From Acheta domesticus (Eukaryota; Arthropoda; Insecta; Orthoptera; Gryllidae), in NCBI GenBank assembly GCA_031308135.1, contig JAHLJT010000631.1, forward strand, positions 154,893,276 to 154,957,275: a DNA stretch of 64,000 bases, written 5' to 3'. The notes under the pieces were generated by a model. It searched no databases. It was given only the letters and a program-made list of their open reading frames with translations, and had not been told where the DNA came from. A program made the translations under genes and the position numbers. Each line of letters starts with the position of its first letter. The stretch's first letter is position 1. Below, piece after piece: positions 1-10,048 of the stretch.

Positions 1-298
1 TTTTGCCGATGATTTCTGTAGCGCTGACAAAAAGTGCCTTCTCCTTGGCGTTCAGTTTCAGAAACTGTTCGCCGCTGTCTTTCCGGTTTTTTAGAAATTA
101 ATTGCTAAAGACTGAAATTAAAAATTTTAAAAAATTACAAGAAAACTAGAGCATGAAAAACAAAACCATTTCAACATTTGGATTCATCAGCAAAATTATT
201 CAGATTCTGTTAAAATCTCATGCAACTGAAATTATGAAAAAAAAACATTTTGCTGACCATTGTAATGTGTATTTCAATTTATATTTTATATTTCGTAG

Positions 299-410
299 GC
301 TTCCTGAAAACGTACTTTGGTTTGAACCTCCCACTGTAGTAATATGGAATGATAGTGGCTATTGGTCCACTGCTGATTGTCACGATTTCAAATTTAATGA
401 AGATAAACAG
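299..410 (+). CDS. DNAI7: DNAI7 (CASC1/IC97)-like gene, internal exon
   Basis: This is an internal coding exon of 112 bases. The acceptor is a T-rich tract ending TTTCGTAG and the donor is CAG|GTAAGG. The first base completes a codon begun upstream, followed by 37 open codons. The peptide contains WFEPPTVVIWNDSGYWST and ends FNEDKQ, resembling the C-terminal region of DNAI7/CASC1, the conserved ciliary inner-dynein-arm-associated protein known as IC97 in Chlamydomonas. It should act in axonemes of cilia and sperm tails. Upstream exons lie outside the window. The family call comes from recognising the motif pattern, not from a search. Confidence 0.72.
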
Positions 411-481
411 GTAAGGTATCTTGTTTCAGTGTCATTACTATTAAAAGATATTATTACTGCTAATTGACATTTTTCCTGCAG
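411..481 (+). other. DNAI7: Short intron between DNAI7-like exons
   Basis: A 71-base GT-AG intron starts GTAAGG and ends in a pyrimidine-rich tract, TTTTTCCTGCAG. It is phase 0. Its tiny size contrasts with the next intron of more than 42 kb. Confidence 0.75.
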
Positions 482-643
482 ATTCTCACCTTCCGATTAG
501 GGAGATTTGGCCCTTTGGCTCTGGCTGCCTATAGATATTGTAACCTCCCGTACCAGACATGGGAACTCAAACCTGATTTGAAAAGCAAAGGGGTTTTACT
601 TAGCATCACAGCGAACATAGTCATTGTGGAATTTACTGTGAAG
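482..643 (+). CDS. DNAI7: DNAI7 (CASC1/IC97)-like gene, next internal exon
   Basis: This exon is 162 bases, exactly 54 codons, phase 0 at both ends. The acceptor is CCTGCAG and the donor AAG|GTACGC. The peptide starts ILTFRLGRFGPLALAAYRY, continues with NLPYQTWELKPD and ends IVEFTVK. The NLPYQxWEL block is the most recognisable DNAI7/CASC1 C-terminal signature. It joins in frame to the preceding exon, and in phase to the exon at 43066. There is no internal stop, so the gene appears functional. Confidence 0.78.
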
Positions 644-795
644 GTACGCAAAAACTGCGCCAATAGAGAATATAATGTTTTTTCTACTACCATTGTATAA
701 TGATGTTTTTCATGGCTGCAACTAATTGCATGATACCCATTATGATACAGGTTTAATTATGATACAGGTTCTTCACCAATCATTGAGAAGTCCCG
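644..795. other. Intronic sequence without recognised content
   Basis: AT-rich sequence between the exon donor and the first LINE fragment. It has a short near-duplicate of ATTATGATACAGG around 738-770 and no other feature. Confidence 0.5.
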
Positions 796-1551
796 CCCAA
801 GATCAGGCGTTGAGAACACATTATGATAAAGCGGTACTCAAAATTTCCCAAGATGTTAAATGCCGCATTTGCCAGGAACACGTAGAAACCATTGATCATA
901 TTGTCTCAGCTTGTCCAATCCCAGCAAAGACCGAATATTATAAACGACACGACAGGGTGTGTAGCTATCTCCACTGGCAGATCTGTACCGCTCTCGAAGC
1001 TCCAAACACATGCCCCAAGTGGTACGAACACTCACCAAAATCGGTGACGTCTGTTGGATTGTGTACGATATTGTACGACCAACAAATTCAAACTGATCGC
1101 ACGATTGCGGCAAACAAACCGGATATCGTTATCAGGGATTTGGAGAAAAAATCTTGTTTACTTGTCGATGTTGCTGTGCCCTGTGATCAAAATGTCGTAA
1201 CCAAGGAGGCTGAGAAACGTCTTAAATACAAGAGTTTGAAAATCTTGATCAGCCGAATGTGGGACGTAAAAGCACAGGTCGTACCGATAGTAATGGGAGC
1301 TCTGGGATTTGTTCCCCAAAATTTGTGTAAAAACTTGGCTAAACTTTCAGATCATTCAAAGGACTGGGAAGTTCCTTGCTTTATTTGGAACAGCTCACAT
1401 TTTGCGCAAAGGGTTGTAGAAACACCGACAGTCCCTAGATCTGCTCCTTAGGTAGCTGGTTGCAACTTGGAGTAGATTTTATACTCGGCCGACGCATAAC
1501 ATCTGTAGTCGTGGTATGGAGCAATAATAATAATAATAATAATAATAATAC
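796..1551 (+). pseudogene. 5'-truncated R2/R4-type LINE, C-terminal zinc finger and endonuclease
   Basis: This is the 3' end of a non-LTR retrotransposon, open to a stop at about 1449. It has a CCHC finger (CRIC…H…C, about 860-910), the RHD motif (YYKRHDRV), then KPDIV followed by VDVAVP, the pattern of the restriction-like endonuclease of R2-group LINEs. It continues into VPIVMGALGFVP and a 3' UTR ending in an (AAT)n tail at about 1508-1551. It is closely similar to the minus-strand copy at 32 kb, and similarity begins abruptly near 796, so it is 5'-truncated. The frame is open but there is no reverse transcriptase, so it is a dead copy. Confidence 0.75.
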
Positions 1552-1689
1552 ATAGTGATGAGGGCCCAATGTGTGGGCGAGATCATGAGACCATCGAGCA
1601 TATCATCTTAAGTTGCAGTGCACTAGCCCCAACGGACTACAAAACGAGACACGATCGAGTGGAAAATCTCCAAGATTCGACTCAAACCA
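1552..1689 (+). pseudogene. Fragment of a second R2-group LINE (zinc finger region)
   Basis: Translation gives a finger-like stretch (MCGRDHETIEHIILSC) followed by YKTRHDRVE, the same CCHC-RHD architecture as the preceding LINE but clearly a different family. It stops where a family F repeat begins. Confidence 0.5.
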
Positions 1690-2008
1690 GATCAACCGGG
1701 GAATATCCATTTTCGAAGAAATCGTACCTATGGTTTAGGCGCTAGTAGCGTTCAAAGACGGACGGACAGACGTTTTCCTTTCAATTGGTTTCTCGCTGTC
1801 AAGGGCCCATTAAAGAGGGATTCTGGCTACACCACGTGTTAGGGGATTTTTTTCTTAATTTAGCTACTGTTTTTATCCACTTTTTCGTTTTCAGCGCTCG
1901 GCAATGCATTTTTTCCGCAGAAAATTCGTCGTTTTCTCGCGCAGCATTACATGACTTTCCCTATATTACGTTTGTTACTCCGTATATACATATGTATACG
2001 GGAAAGTA
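1690..2008 (+). repeat. Family F repeat, 3' part
   Basis: It begins near the conserved GGGGAATATCCATTTT block, includes the GACGGACAGACG motif and ends in ATACGGGAAAGT. Copies of this tail recur at 4.0, 4.3, 38.0, 56.3, 58.2 and 60.4 kb. It separates two pieces of the second LINE, so it probably inserted into it. Confidence 0.65.
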
Positions 2009-2012
2009 AAAA

Positions 2013-2214
2013 ATTGATAAATACCGAGAGCTGGCATATGCAATGAGAGAATAGTGGCATGCTGCAGACGTTAAAACTGTTTCAATTGTCCTGTCAGCAA
2101 CCGGATTCGTACAAAACGTCTTAGCAGATCGTTAGACGACCTAGGAATGGACAAGAGTATTATCATCGCTCTTCAAAAATCAGTCATCATCTGTACGTGC
2201 TTATTGGTCAGGAG
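2013..2214 (+). pseudogene. Second R2-group LINE, C-terminal end
   Basis: Reading frames here give LSATGFVQNVLADRLDDLGM and ALQKSVIICTCLLVRRF, the terminal block of R2-group endonuclease domains. It looks like the continuation of the piece at 1552-1689 after the F insertion. Upstream frames contain stops. Confidence 0.45.
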
Positions 2215-2358
2215 ATTTATTTGGAACAGCTCACCTTTTGCGCAAAGTATTGTAGAAACACCGACAGTCCCTAGATCTGCTCCTTAGATAGGTGGTTGCA
2301 ATCTGGAGTAGTTGTTATTTTCAGCCTACCTGTAACATCTTTAGTCGTGATATAGAAG

Positions 2359-2393
<35 letters not shown>

Positions 2394-2480
2394 ATAGTGA
2401 TGAGGGCCCAATGTGTGAGCGAGATCATGAGACCATCGAGCATATCATCTTAAGTTGCAGTGCACTAGCCCCAACGGGAC
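2215..2480 (+). repeat. Duplicated LINE 3' end plus flank
   Basis: About 265 bases repeat the arrangement at 1380-1650: the last coding and 3' UTR bases of the first LINE, an (AAT)n tail (about 2361-2392), and then the same downstream sequence ACATAGTGATGAGGGCCC. The LINE tail and the unrelated following sequence are copied together, so this is a segmental duplication rather than two independent insertions. Confidence 0.6.
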
Positions 2481-2661
2481 ATATGGGACTCTGTAGCTTT
2501 TAAATTTAGCGGTTATTTTGTTATTTTAACTTATATTTTGTATTGTGTATATTAATTATAGAATGTCAAGGTAAAATAAATCAGTTGCCATGCTTTGATA
2601 ATGATGAATCTGTGTGGTTGCTGTTTAAGACCTATCATTTGTAAAATTGGAATAATTTTTT
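2481..2661. other. Unassigned AT-rich sequence
   Basis: No open frame and no similarity to other parts of the window that I could see. Confidence 0.4.
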
Positions 2662-2887
2662 CAGAGTTTTTCTAGCGAAAATTCCCCGTTTTCCGGCGCA
2701 CGATTATATAACTTTCTTTCCTTACGAAGTATTCGTAAGGCGAGAAAGTAATAAAAGTTTCTATATAATTCTATTCAGAGGAAATTTTTATTACACTAAA
2801 CAAAATTTAATTACCGCTTTTCCGTAACAGTATATTTACTTTCCCGTATACGTACGTATACACGGAGTGATATGATGTAATGCTGCG
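2662..2887. repeat. Two diverged family F ends
   Basis: 2662-2751 resembles an F tail (CGCACGATTATATAACTTTC…GAGAAAGT). 2829-2887 is an inverted F tail (TTTACTTTCCCGTATACG…GCTGCGCGAA) abutting the head of the next copy. Confidence 0.5.
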
Positions 2888-2891
2888 CGAA

Positions 2892-4267
2892 ACTAGTGGT
2901 GCTACAGAATGGCACAGACTTTCCCGTATTAGTTTTCTATTTCCTTGGGTCTTAGCTAGCTATTCGGAATTGCCACATACTCTTTCTTGCCAGCTGTCAT
3001 CTATCACCGCCAAAAGTACATTTTTTTGTCATTTTCTTAATTTTTTGTTTTGCCATTGGTAGAGCGGAAACATTAATTTTAGAATATTAAAGAACACAAA
3101 AGCCTAGTCATAAATGGCAATTTTCTTTTAAAAATAATGCGGCGTTTAAGAGAAAATGGCGTTTTAGCACTACTAAAAATGCGAAATTTGAAGCTCATTT
3201 TCACAGAAAATGTTTGAGTTTTCAAAATACTTTATTTCAACTTATTTGAAGCATTTACACTTACAAATATAATAATCTTTACAAATTGCTGGCAATGTGC
3301 ATATAAAGATGTGAGAGATCTTTCAAAAAAATTACATTTATGGAATTTTTGAAAAAAACAAAAAATAACTCAAAATAAACTTTACGCTATACTAAAGAGT
3401 GAAATTATCACTATCCGTTACAAAAGTTTGAAGAAAAAATTTGCAGCCGTATATGAGAAAATGGCGTTTGAGCGTTTCTGAAAATGCGAACTTTTGAGCT
3501 ACTTTTCACAGAAAACGGTTGTGTTTTCGAGAAACTTTACTTGACATTATTTAAAGCACATGTACTCGTAAATATAATAATATGAAAAAATCGCCGCTAA
3601 TGTAAATATTATCGACGTGAGAAACATGTGAAAAAATTTACAATTTTGTAATTTTTGAAAAAACCAACCTATAGACCAATATGGCTTTTATGTCATCTGA
3701 TAGAGTCAATTTACCACTATCCCTACCAAAAGTTTAAAGAAAAAAAATGGAGCCGTTTTTGAGAAAATCTTGTTTTTGTAATTTTTTAAAATTGCACATA
3801 TTGCACACAATATTGCACGAAAACTACTAAAATTTTGAGAAACATTTACATGTCCTTTATGAAAGAACTCAATATGGAGAACAAATTTTATTTGAAGAAA
3901 AAATCTCTATCTTCATTATTGTAGCTGGAGAAAGACGCCGAAAAAAATTCAAACTTGCAAAATTTTCGGTTTTACGGTTTATGGATTAGGCGCTAGCAGT
4001 GTTCACAGACGGACAGACAGACAGACGGACGTTTTCCTTTCAATTGGGTTTTCGGTATCAAGAACCTAGAAAACACGGTTTCTGGCTACAACACGTGTTA
4101 CGGGATTTTTTTTCTTAATTTAGAAACTGTTTTTATCCATTTATTCGTTTTCATAGCCCGGCAAATAATTTTTTTCCGACGAAAATTGGCCATTTTTTCG
4201 CGCAGCACTACGTAACTTTCCCTATACTACATATATCACTCCGTGTATACGTAGTATACGGGAAAGT
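2892..4267 (+). repeat. Family F repeat, 1.4-kb copy (left half of an inverted pair)
   Basis: The head is ACTAGTGGTGCTACAGAATG followed by ACTTTCCCGTATTAG. The tail is GTATACGGGAAAGT. The two ends share ACTTTCCCGTAT in inverted orientation, as in a DNA transposon. The interior is AT-rich with no coding frame. It is shorter than the copies at 4272 and 58311 and lacks their middle section. A tail-to-tail copy follows at once. Confidence 0.6.
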
Positions 4268-4271
4268 AAAA

Positions 4272-6322
4272 ATGGCCAATTTTCGGCGGAAAAAAATAAT
4301 TACCGGGCCGTGAAAACGAAAAAGTGGATAAAACCAGTTGCTAAATTAAAAAAAAAATCCCCTAACACGTGGTGTAGCCAGAAACCCTGTTTTCTAGGTC
4401 CTTGATACCGAAAACCCAATTGAAAGGAAAACGACTGTCTGTCCGTCCGTCTGTCTCTCCGTCTGTGAACACTGCTAGCGTCTAAACCATACGTACGATT
4501 TCTTCCAAAATGGATATTCCCCAATCGATCTGATTCTAGTCGAAGCTTTGAGATTTTGAAAAAGATTCTGCAGAATTTGGGGGTACTTTATATGAAGTCC
4601 CCCGGGGATTTTCAAAATTTTCTCAAAAAGGGCTCCAAATTTTTTCTTTAAATTTCTTGTATGAATAGAGTAAAATACACTTATTAACATGACATAGGTC
4701 CGATTTTCACGGATAACTCTAAATTTTCGAAAATTGTGGAAGTTTGAATTTTTTTTCGGCGTCTTACTTCAACTATAAAATAGAAGATAGAGATTTTTTC
4801 TTCAAATAAAATTTGTTCTGCATATTGAGTTCTTTCATAAAGGTCATGTAAATGTTTTTCAATATTTTAGTAGTTTTCGTGCAATATTGCATGCAATATG
4901 TGTAATTTAAAAAAATTATTTTTTCAAAAACCGCTCCAAAATTTTTTCTTTAAACTTTTGGTAAAAATAATGCTAAATATACTCTATCAGATAACATAAA
5001 CTTCATACTTGTCTACACGTTGGTTTTTTCAAAAATTACAAAATATGTAAATTTTTTTATTTGTCGCGCACGTCCTGAAAATTTACATTATCAATGTGTT
5101 TATTTGCTTAGTGCGTTTCTTTGCACATAAGATTCAAAGTATCTCCAATGGTGGTTTTTGAAATGTCCATAAGTGGTCCATAATAAAGAAACAAAATTGG
5201 CAAATTTTCTGAAATGTTCGAACGAAATTTTCTCAAACACTATTGAAAAGTTTTCGCCGAAATTCTCAACAATGACAAAAAGTTCAGTTCTCTCTCATAT
5301 TCCAGAAGCTTGATTTCGGTTACGATATTTGGGGCCCAAAAATCAAAATAATGCTGAAAAATGTAGGTGTTGTGAAAACACACAAAATGAAAAGTAAGCA
5401 TTGCACTGAAACGAAAAGTAAACCCTCGCGTCAATTGAAAATTTTCTAAATATTTTGTTTTATAACATTTTCTCGAATTGTTGTAAAGATTCCCGCAAAT
5501 GTGATTTTTTCCACCTGTTGTATTCGAGCAAAGAGGGACAGTGATTTTACAATTGAATTGGTTACCTTGACAAGAAAGTTGTTATTAAACAATGCGTGTT
5601 TATTTCTCGATTCAGAAAATGAACACGATAAAGATTTATCACTGGAATTTAGAATTAAAAAGTATGTGTCAGTCAAAATACATATTAGTGTTGTAGATTT
5701 AAGGTCATCATAGTGTATTACTATGATGACCTTATTATTTTGTAAGTTTTTATTAATTATTATTTAAGTAATTATTTTGTGAGTTTATTTCGTGTGTATT
5801 TTTCGAATAAGTTCATTACTGAAATCCTTCGCTTGCTGTTTGTGCCGAAAGTCAAAGAAGTTCGTAAGTAATTGGCAATTTTACGTAAAATTTGACAATG
5901 AATGATAAAACTATAATTTGCATTTATAATTTTTTATTTGAAGTTAAAAGATTTTGTTTAGACATGCTATTGCTTTCGCTGTTTCAACGTATTTGAAGTA
6001 ATGTTCATTTGTGGTAATATTTACATTAGTGGCGATTTGTTCACATTATTGTATTTACGAGTACATTTGCTTTAAATAATGTCTAGTAAATTTTCTCGAG
6101 AACTCAACCGTTTTCAGTAAAAACTAGGTCAAAATTTCGCATTTTCAGAAACACTCAAACACATTTTTCTCAAAAGTTGTTTTAAATTTTTTCTTCAAAC
6201 TTTTCGAACGGGTAGTGCTCATTGCACTCCTTAATATGACGTAAAGTTAAATTTGGAGTATTATTTTGCTTTTGCAAAAATTACATCAATGTAATTTTTT
6301 TGAAAGATCTCTCACATCTCCA

Positions 6323-6397
<75 letters not shown>

Positions 6398-6785
6398 TTT
6401 CCAGCAAATTGTAAACACTATTGTATTTGTAAATTAATGTTCTTCAAATGAAGTGTTCCGAAAACTCAAACACGTTCTGTGAGAAAGAGCCTCAAGTTTC
6501 GCATTTTTAGTACCGCTTAAACTCCATTTTCTTAAAAATGGCTAAAAGTTTTTCTCAGAAAATTTCCATTTAGGAAGAAGTTTAGTGTTCTTTAATATTC
6601 TAAAAATTAATATTTTCGTTCTACCATTAGGAAACTGAAAACCCAGGAAAATAAAAAAAATATACTTAGGAAGGAAATAGATAGCAGCTGGCACGAGTAT
6701 GTGGCAATTCCGAATATCTAGCCCAAACCCAAGGAAATAGAAAACTAATACGGGAAAGTTTGTGCCATGCTGTAGCACCACTAGT
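4272..6785 (-). repeat. Family F repeat, 2.5-kb copy (right half of an inverted pair)
   Basis: Reverse complement of the family: tail-proximal sequence at 4272 (TGGCCAATTTTCGGCGG), head at 6785 (GTAGCACCACTAGT). With 2892-4267 it makes a 3.9-kb inverted repeat with F heads at both ends. Its middle (about 5240-6070) matches 58.9-59.6 kb, so both are near-complete copies. No transposase frame was found. Confidence 0.6.
6325..6392. repeat. (TA)n microsatellite
   Basis: About 34 uninterrupted TA units inside the F copy. The 58-kb copy lacks the expansion at the matching position. Confidence 0.95.
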
Positions 6786-6984
6786 TTCTTTAATAAAATA
6801 ACTCATACGGAATAATCATGTTTTACTTACATCGTTCAGTTATCGATCCCTCAGCGATGTTTCCGCTACGATTAAAGTGGAAACAAAACGAAAGACCAAA
6901 TTGAATTAAAACGAAGTGCTGCATCGGCACGTAGTTCCTTGCATATATGCATACACATATTACATATATGTAATAACAATATTA
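6786..6984. other. Unassigned sequence before the X palindrome
   Basis: Short AT-rich spacer with a small palindrome, CATATATGCATACACATATTACATATATG.. in outline (6950-6975). No gene. Confidence 0.35.
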
Positions 6985-7874
6985 AAATACCACACAAGGC
7001 CCGCAGAAGTGTTTCCAATTCCCTAAAGTTTTGTCAACGCTGGGATACGAACTCACGCATTTAGGTTCAGCAAAATATTACTATGTCTACTACACTATTC
7101 ACACAAAGAATCACAACCTCTCCGACACTTAAGTTGCACAGGGCAACTAATTTTTTTTAATCGGCGTGTGTAAACTCACAATCCGACGCGTAGGGCGCCA
7201 CTACTGGAAGTCTGAGATGGCCTTATTTATGAGTTTCGGGAACTTCTGTAAGAACTCAAGGTTTCAAAGTTTGATTTAATAGCAAGCGAGCTCGACCAAG
7301 CGACCCCTCTGAAGATCATTTCCAAACACTGAAGTCTGAGGAACGAATAGACACTGAATGTTAATGAATACAAGAGAGTATATATAGATTTGGAATAAAT
7401 GCATTTAAAAAACATTTTCACCGCAAAATTGCTCTCTCATTAAAATTAACTGAACTCGTTCTTAATTTTCCATACCATTCATTAGAAATTTCTCTAATTA
7501 CACATATTTATTTACATGTGTGTAACATTACAATTTGTAGTACAAATCTATTGTTTGTTTCTTTATTGAATTTAAATTATTTGTCACAATTGTCCAAGAG
7601 ATCGTAGCGAAGCATTCTCCGATTATTCTCCGATATTACTGAATTAGTGCCACATTCTTCAAACCCCGTCTTTCCTTTATGTATTTACTTGAATTGCTAG
7701 AACAGCCAATGATAAGCGTTGCTTGCATTAGAGTTGAGGATGGCTCAAGCCGCGTGTCAAAAATATATTTTTACTATAATTATTACCAAATGAGACATCA
7801 TTGTATCTCTCTTTACATGATCTATTCATTTCAGGTAAATACCTACGCAGTTCCATTTAGAAATAAAATGTGAT

Positions 7875-7882
7875 ATATTTCC
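7875..7882. repeat. 8-bp target site duplication, left copy
   Basis: ATATTTCC immediately precedes the CAGGGACTG terminus and is repeated exactly at 10041-10048. Confidence 0.9.
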
Positions 7883-8164
7883 CAGGGACTGAATACCGAA
7901 ATAATTGCGGTAAAGGTATTTATACCGGTATAGAAATACCTTTACCTCTATTATACCTTTATTCAAAATACCTTAAAAAATACCGGTATAAGACGTCAAA
8001 TACCGGTATTTTTAGAGGTATTTTACCTTTATTCGACGTCTATAGAGAGGTCTATTTAGAGGTATTTTACCGGTATTTCTTATGAAAATACCGGTATTTT
8101 CATGAGAAAATACCAGTATTTCAGTACAATCATACAGGTTTCGGAGGGGAAACATTCTTATTTT

Positions 8165-8252
8165 TTACGCTGAGATGGCTCAGAGGAACAATTATGGACT
8201 CCGCAGAGTTTCTGATCGGGGTTCCTAGGGTTCGAGTCTCAACGTTGGCGTA
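8165..8252 (+). ncRNA. tRNA-like module (SINE-like head) inside the hAT element
   Basis: An A-box-like TGGCTCAGAGG and, about 50 bases later, a B-box-like GGTTCGAGTCTC have tRNA spacing. I could not build a clean cloverleaf, so this is more likely a tRNA-derived relic than a tRNA gene. Confidence 0.35.
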
Positions 8253-8339
8253 TTTTCGTCACCAGACATTCAACCTAGGTCGAGTTCTGTTGTTGGTTGA
8301 GAAAGAATTGTCTGGGCACGCGAAGGCGTGTTTGGGGGA

Positions 8340-8705
8340 GCGAACGCGCGTGTAGGGACGCGAACGCGCGTTTGGCCAGCGAACGCGCGTTTGGCGAGCG
8401 AACGCACGTTTGGCGAGCGAACGCGCGTTTGGCGAGCGAACGCGCGTTTGGCGAGCGAACGCGCGTTTGGCGAGCGAACGCGCGTTTGGCCAGCGAACGC
8501 GCGTTTGGCGAGCGAACGCGCGTTTGGCCAGCGAACGCGCGTTTGGCGAGCGAACGCACGTTTGGCGAGCGAACGCGCGTTTGGCGAGCGAACGCGCGTT
8601 TGGCGAGCGAACGCGCGTTTGGCGAGCGAACGCGCGTTTGGCGAGCGAACGCGCGTTTGGCCAGCGAACGCGCGTTTGGCGAGCGAACGCGCGTTTGGGG
8701 AGCGC
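8340..8705. repeat. 19-bp GC-rich minisatellite, about 19 copies
   Basis: The unit is CGAACGCGCGTTTGGCGAG, with variants GCCAG for GCGAG and CACG for CGCG. It contains the self-complementary AACGCGCGTT. Units are almost identical and keep nearly all CpGs, which suggests recent expansion. Nineteen is not a multiple of three and the unit has no stop in any frame, so all six frames stay open and encode a 19-residue repeat. This is an artefact of the repeat, not evidence of a protein. Confidence 0.93.
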
Positions 8706-9055
8706 GCGTGGTCGGGCCTGCGGACTCTGCCAGGATATGACCTTTGACATCTGTTGTGAAAGAACGAAGGCGATAGAAATCTGACATCGGTTGATAAGAC
8801 TTCATGCAACGTTCCTTGGCGCATTCCGATTCTCGGAATCAGTTTCCCTTGTTAAAGCTGCCAGAGCTGCGCCGTTGCGTAGGCAGTTTCCGGAGGTCAG
8901 CGTTTCGACCCATGGGCATCTCCGGTTCGGCAGAGGATAACGCACTCGACCTATATACTCCAGGCTATTAATTTCTTTTCGCAGTGAATAGAATTGAAAT
9001 ATGAGAGAAGGATGTTTGACCGTAGGCCCCAACAAACGCTTTGCCGAATGTGTAC
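8706..9055. other. Unique spacer between minisatellite arrays
   Basis: About 350 bases of non-repetitive sequence within the hAT element. No recognised gene. Confidence 0.5.
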
Positions 9056-9140
9056 TGTGAGAGAGAGTGAGAGTGAGAGAGAGAGAAAGAGAGAAAGAAA
9101 GAGAAAGAGAACGAAAGAGAGAAAGAGAAAGAAAGAGCGT
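9056..9140. repeat. GA-rich simple repeat
   Basis: A purine-only tract of GAGAGA/GAAAGA units on the + strand leads into the second minisatellite region. Confidence 0.9.
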
Positions 9141-9229
9141 GTGTATATAGCACGATAGTGTATAGAGCGTGAGTCTATAGCGCATGAGTGTGTAGCGCGC
9201 GTGTGATTGGTGCAAGCCTGTGTTAGGCG

Positions 9230-9535
9230 CGTGCGTTTGTTCGGGGCGCGCGTTTGTTCGGGGCGCGCGTTTGTTCGGGGCGCGCGTTTGTTCGGCGCGC
9301 GCGTTTGTTAGCGCTCGCGTTTGTTCGGCGCGCGCGTTTGTTCGGCTCACGCGTTTGTTCGGCGCACGCGTTTGTTCGGCGCTCGCGTTTGTTTGGCGCG
9401 CGCGTTTGTTCGGCGCGCGCGTTTGTTCGGCGCGCGCGTTTGTTCGGCGCACGCGTTTGTTCGGCGCGCGCGTTTGTTCGGCGCGCGCGTTTGTTCGGCT
9501 CACGCGTTTGTTTGGCGCGCGCGTTTCTTGGGCGT
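9230..9535. repeat. 17-bp GC-rich minisatellite, about 18 copies
   Basis: The unit is GCGCGCGTTTGTTCGGC (any phase), with occasional CTCACG or CTCGCG variants. Like the 19-bp array it lacks stops in every frame and gives overlapping open frames on both strands. It shares the core CGCGCGTTTG with the 19-bp unit. Confidence 0.92.
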
Positions 9536-9845
9536 GCGCGTGTGTGGGCGCGCGCGTTTGGTGCGCGCGCGTGTTTGGCGCGCGCGTGTTTGGCGCGCGC
9601 GTGTTTGACGCGCACGCGTGTTTGACGCGCACGCGTGTTTGACGCGCACGCGTGTTTGACGCGCGCGCGTGTTTGGCGCGCGCATGTATTTGGGGCGCGT
9701 GTTTGGCGGGCGCGTGTGTGGCGCGCGCGTGCGTTTGGCGCGCGCGTGTTGTTAGCGCGCGCGTGGGTTTGCCGCGAGCGCGTGTGTGGCACGCGTTTGT
9801 GGCGCACGCGTTTGTAGCGCGCGCGCGTGTTTGTGGCGCGTGTGT
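9536..9845. repeat. Degenerate GCGCGTGTTTGG-type minisatellite
   Basis: A continuation of the previous array with shorter, irregular units (about 13-18 bp) built on GCGCGCGTGTTTG. Long alternating CG runs could form Z-DNA. Confidence 0.85.
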
Positions 9846-10040
9846 GGGGCTAGCGGCAGTATTTCCATTGAAAATACCGGTATAATACCGGTATAACCTT
9901 TATGGACGTCCATACCGGTATAGACGTCCTATAAAGGTATTTTACCGGTATAAAAGAATAAAGGTATTTTACACCGGTATGAAAAAATACCGGTATTTTA
10001 CCGGTATTTTTACCGGTATTCAATACCTTTTCGGTCCCTG

Positions 10041-10048
10041 ATATTTCC
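10041..10048. repeat. 8-bp target site duplication, right copy
   Basis: ATATTTCC directly after the CCCTG terminus of the hAT-like element. Confidence 0.9.

Larger units (their letters stand above)
7883..10040. mobile_element. Non-autonomous hAT-like transposon carrying GC-rich minisatellites
   Basis: Length 2,158 bases, flanked by a perfect 8-bp TSD. Termini are CAGGGACTGAA on the left and CAGGGACCGAA in reverse complement on the right (10 of 11 match), typical of hAT elements. Both subterminal regions (7895-8130, 9855-10030) are dense in the palindromic word TACCGGTA, a likely transposase-binding array. The interior has no transposase. It holds a tRNA-like module, a 19-bp minisatellite, a unique segment, a GA-rich tract and 17-bp-type minisatellites. 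The X copy on the minus strand near 25210 has the empty target (TGATACAATTCCACC), which confirms the boundaries. Confidence 0.88.

Noticed and set aside
6325..6392. CRISPR-like or regulatory array
   Set aside because: Simple TA microsatellite; no spacer structure anywhere in the window and the DNA is eukaryotic.
8259..9885. Long overlapping open frames on both strands encoding arginine/alanine-rich repeat proteins
   Set aside because: They arise because the 19- and 17-bp units have no stop in any frame. There are no start context, no splice structure and no domain. Treated as minisatellite artefact.
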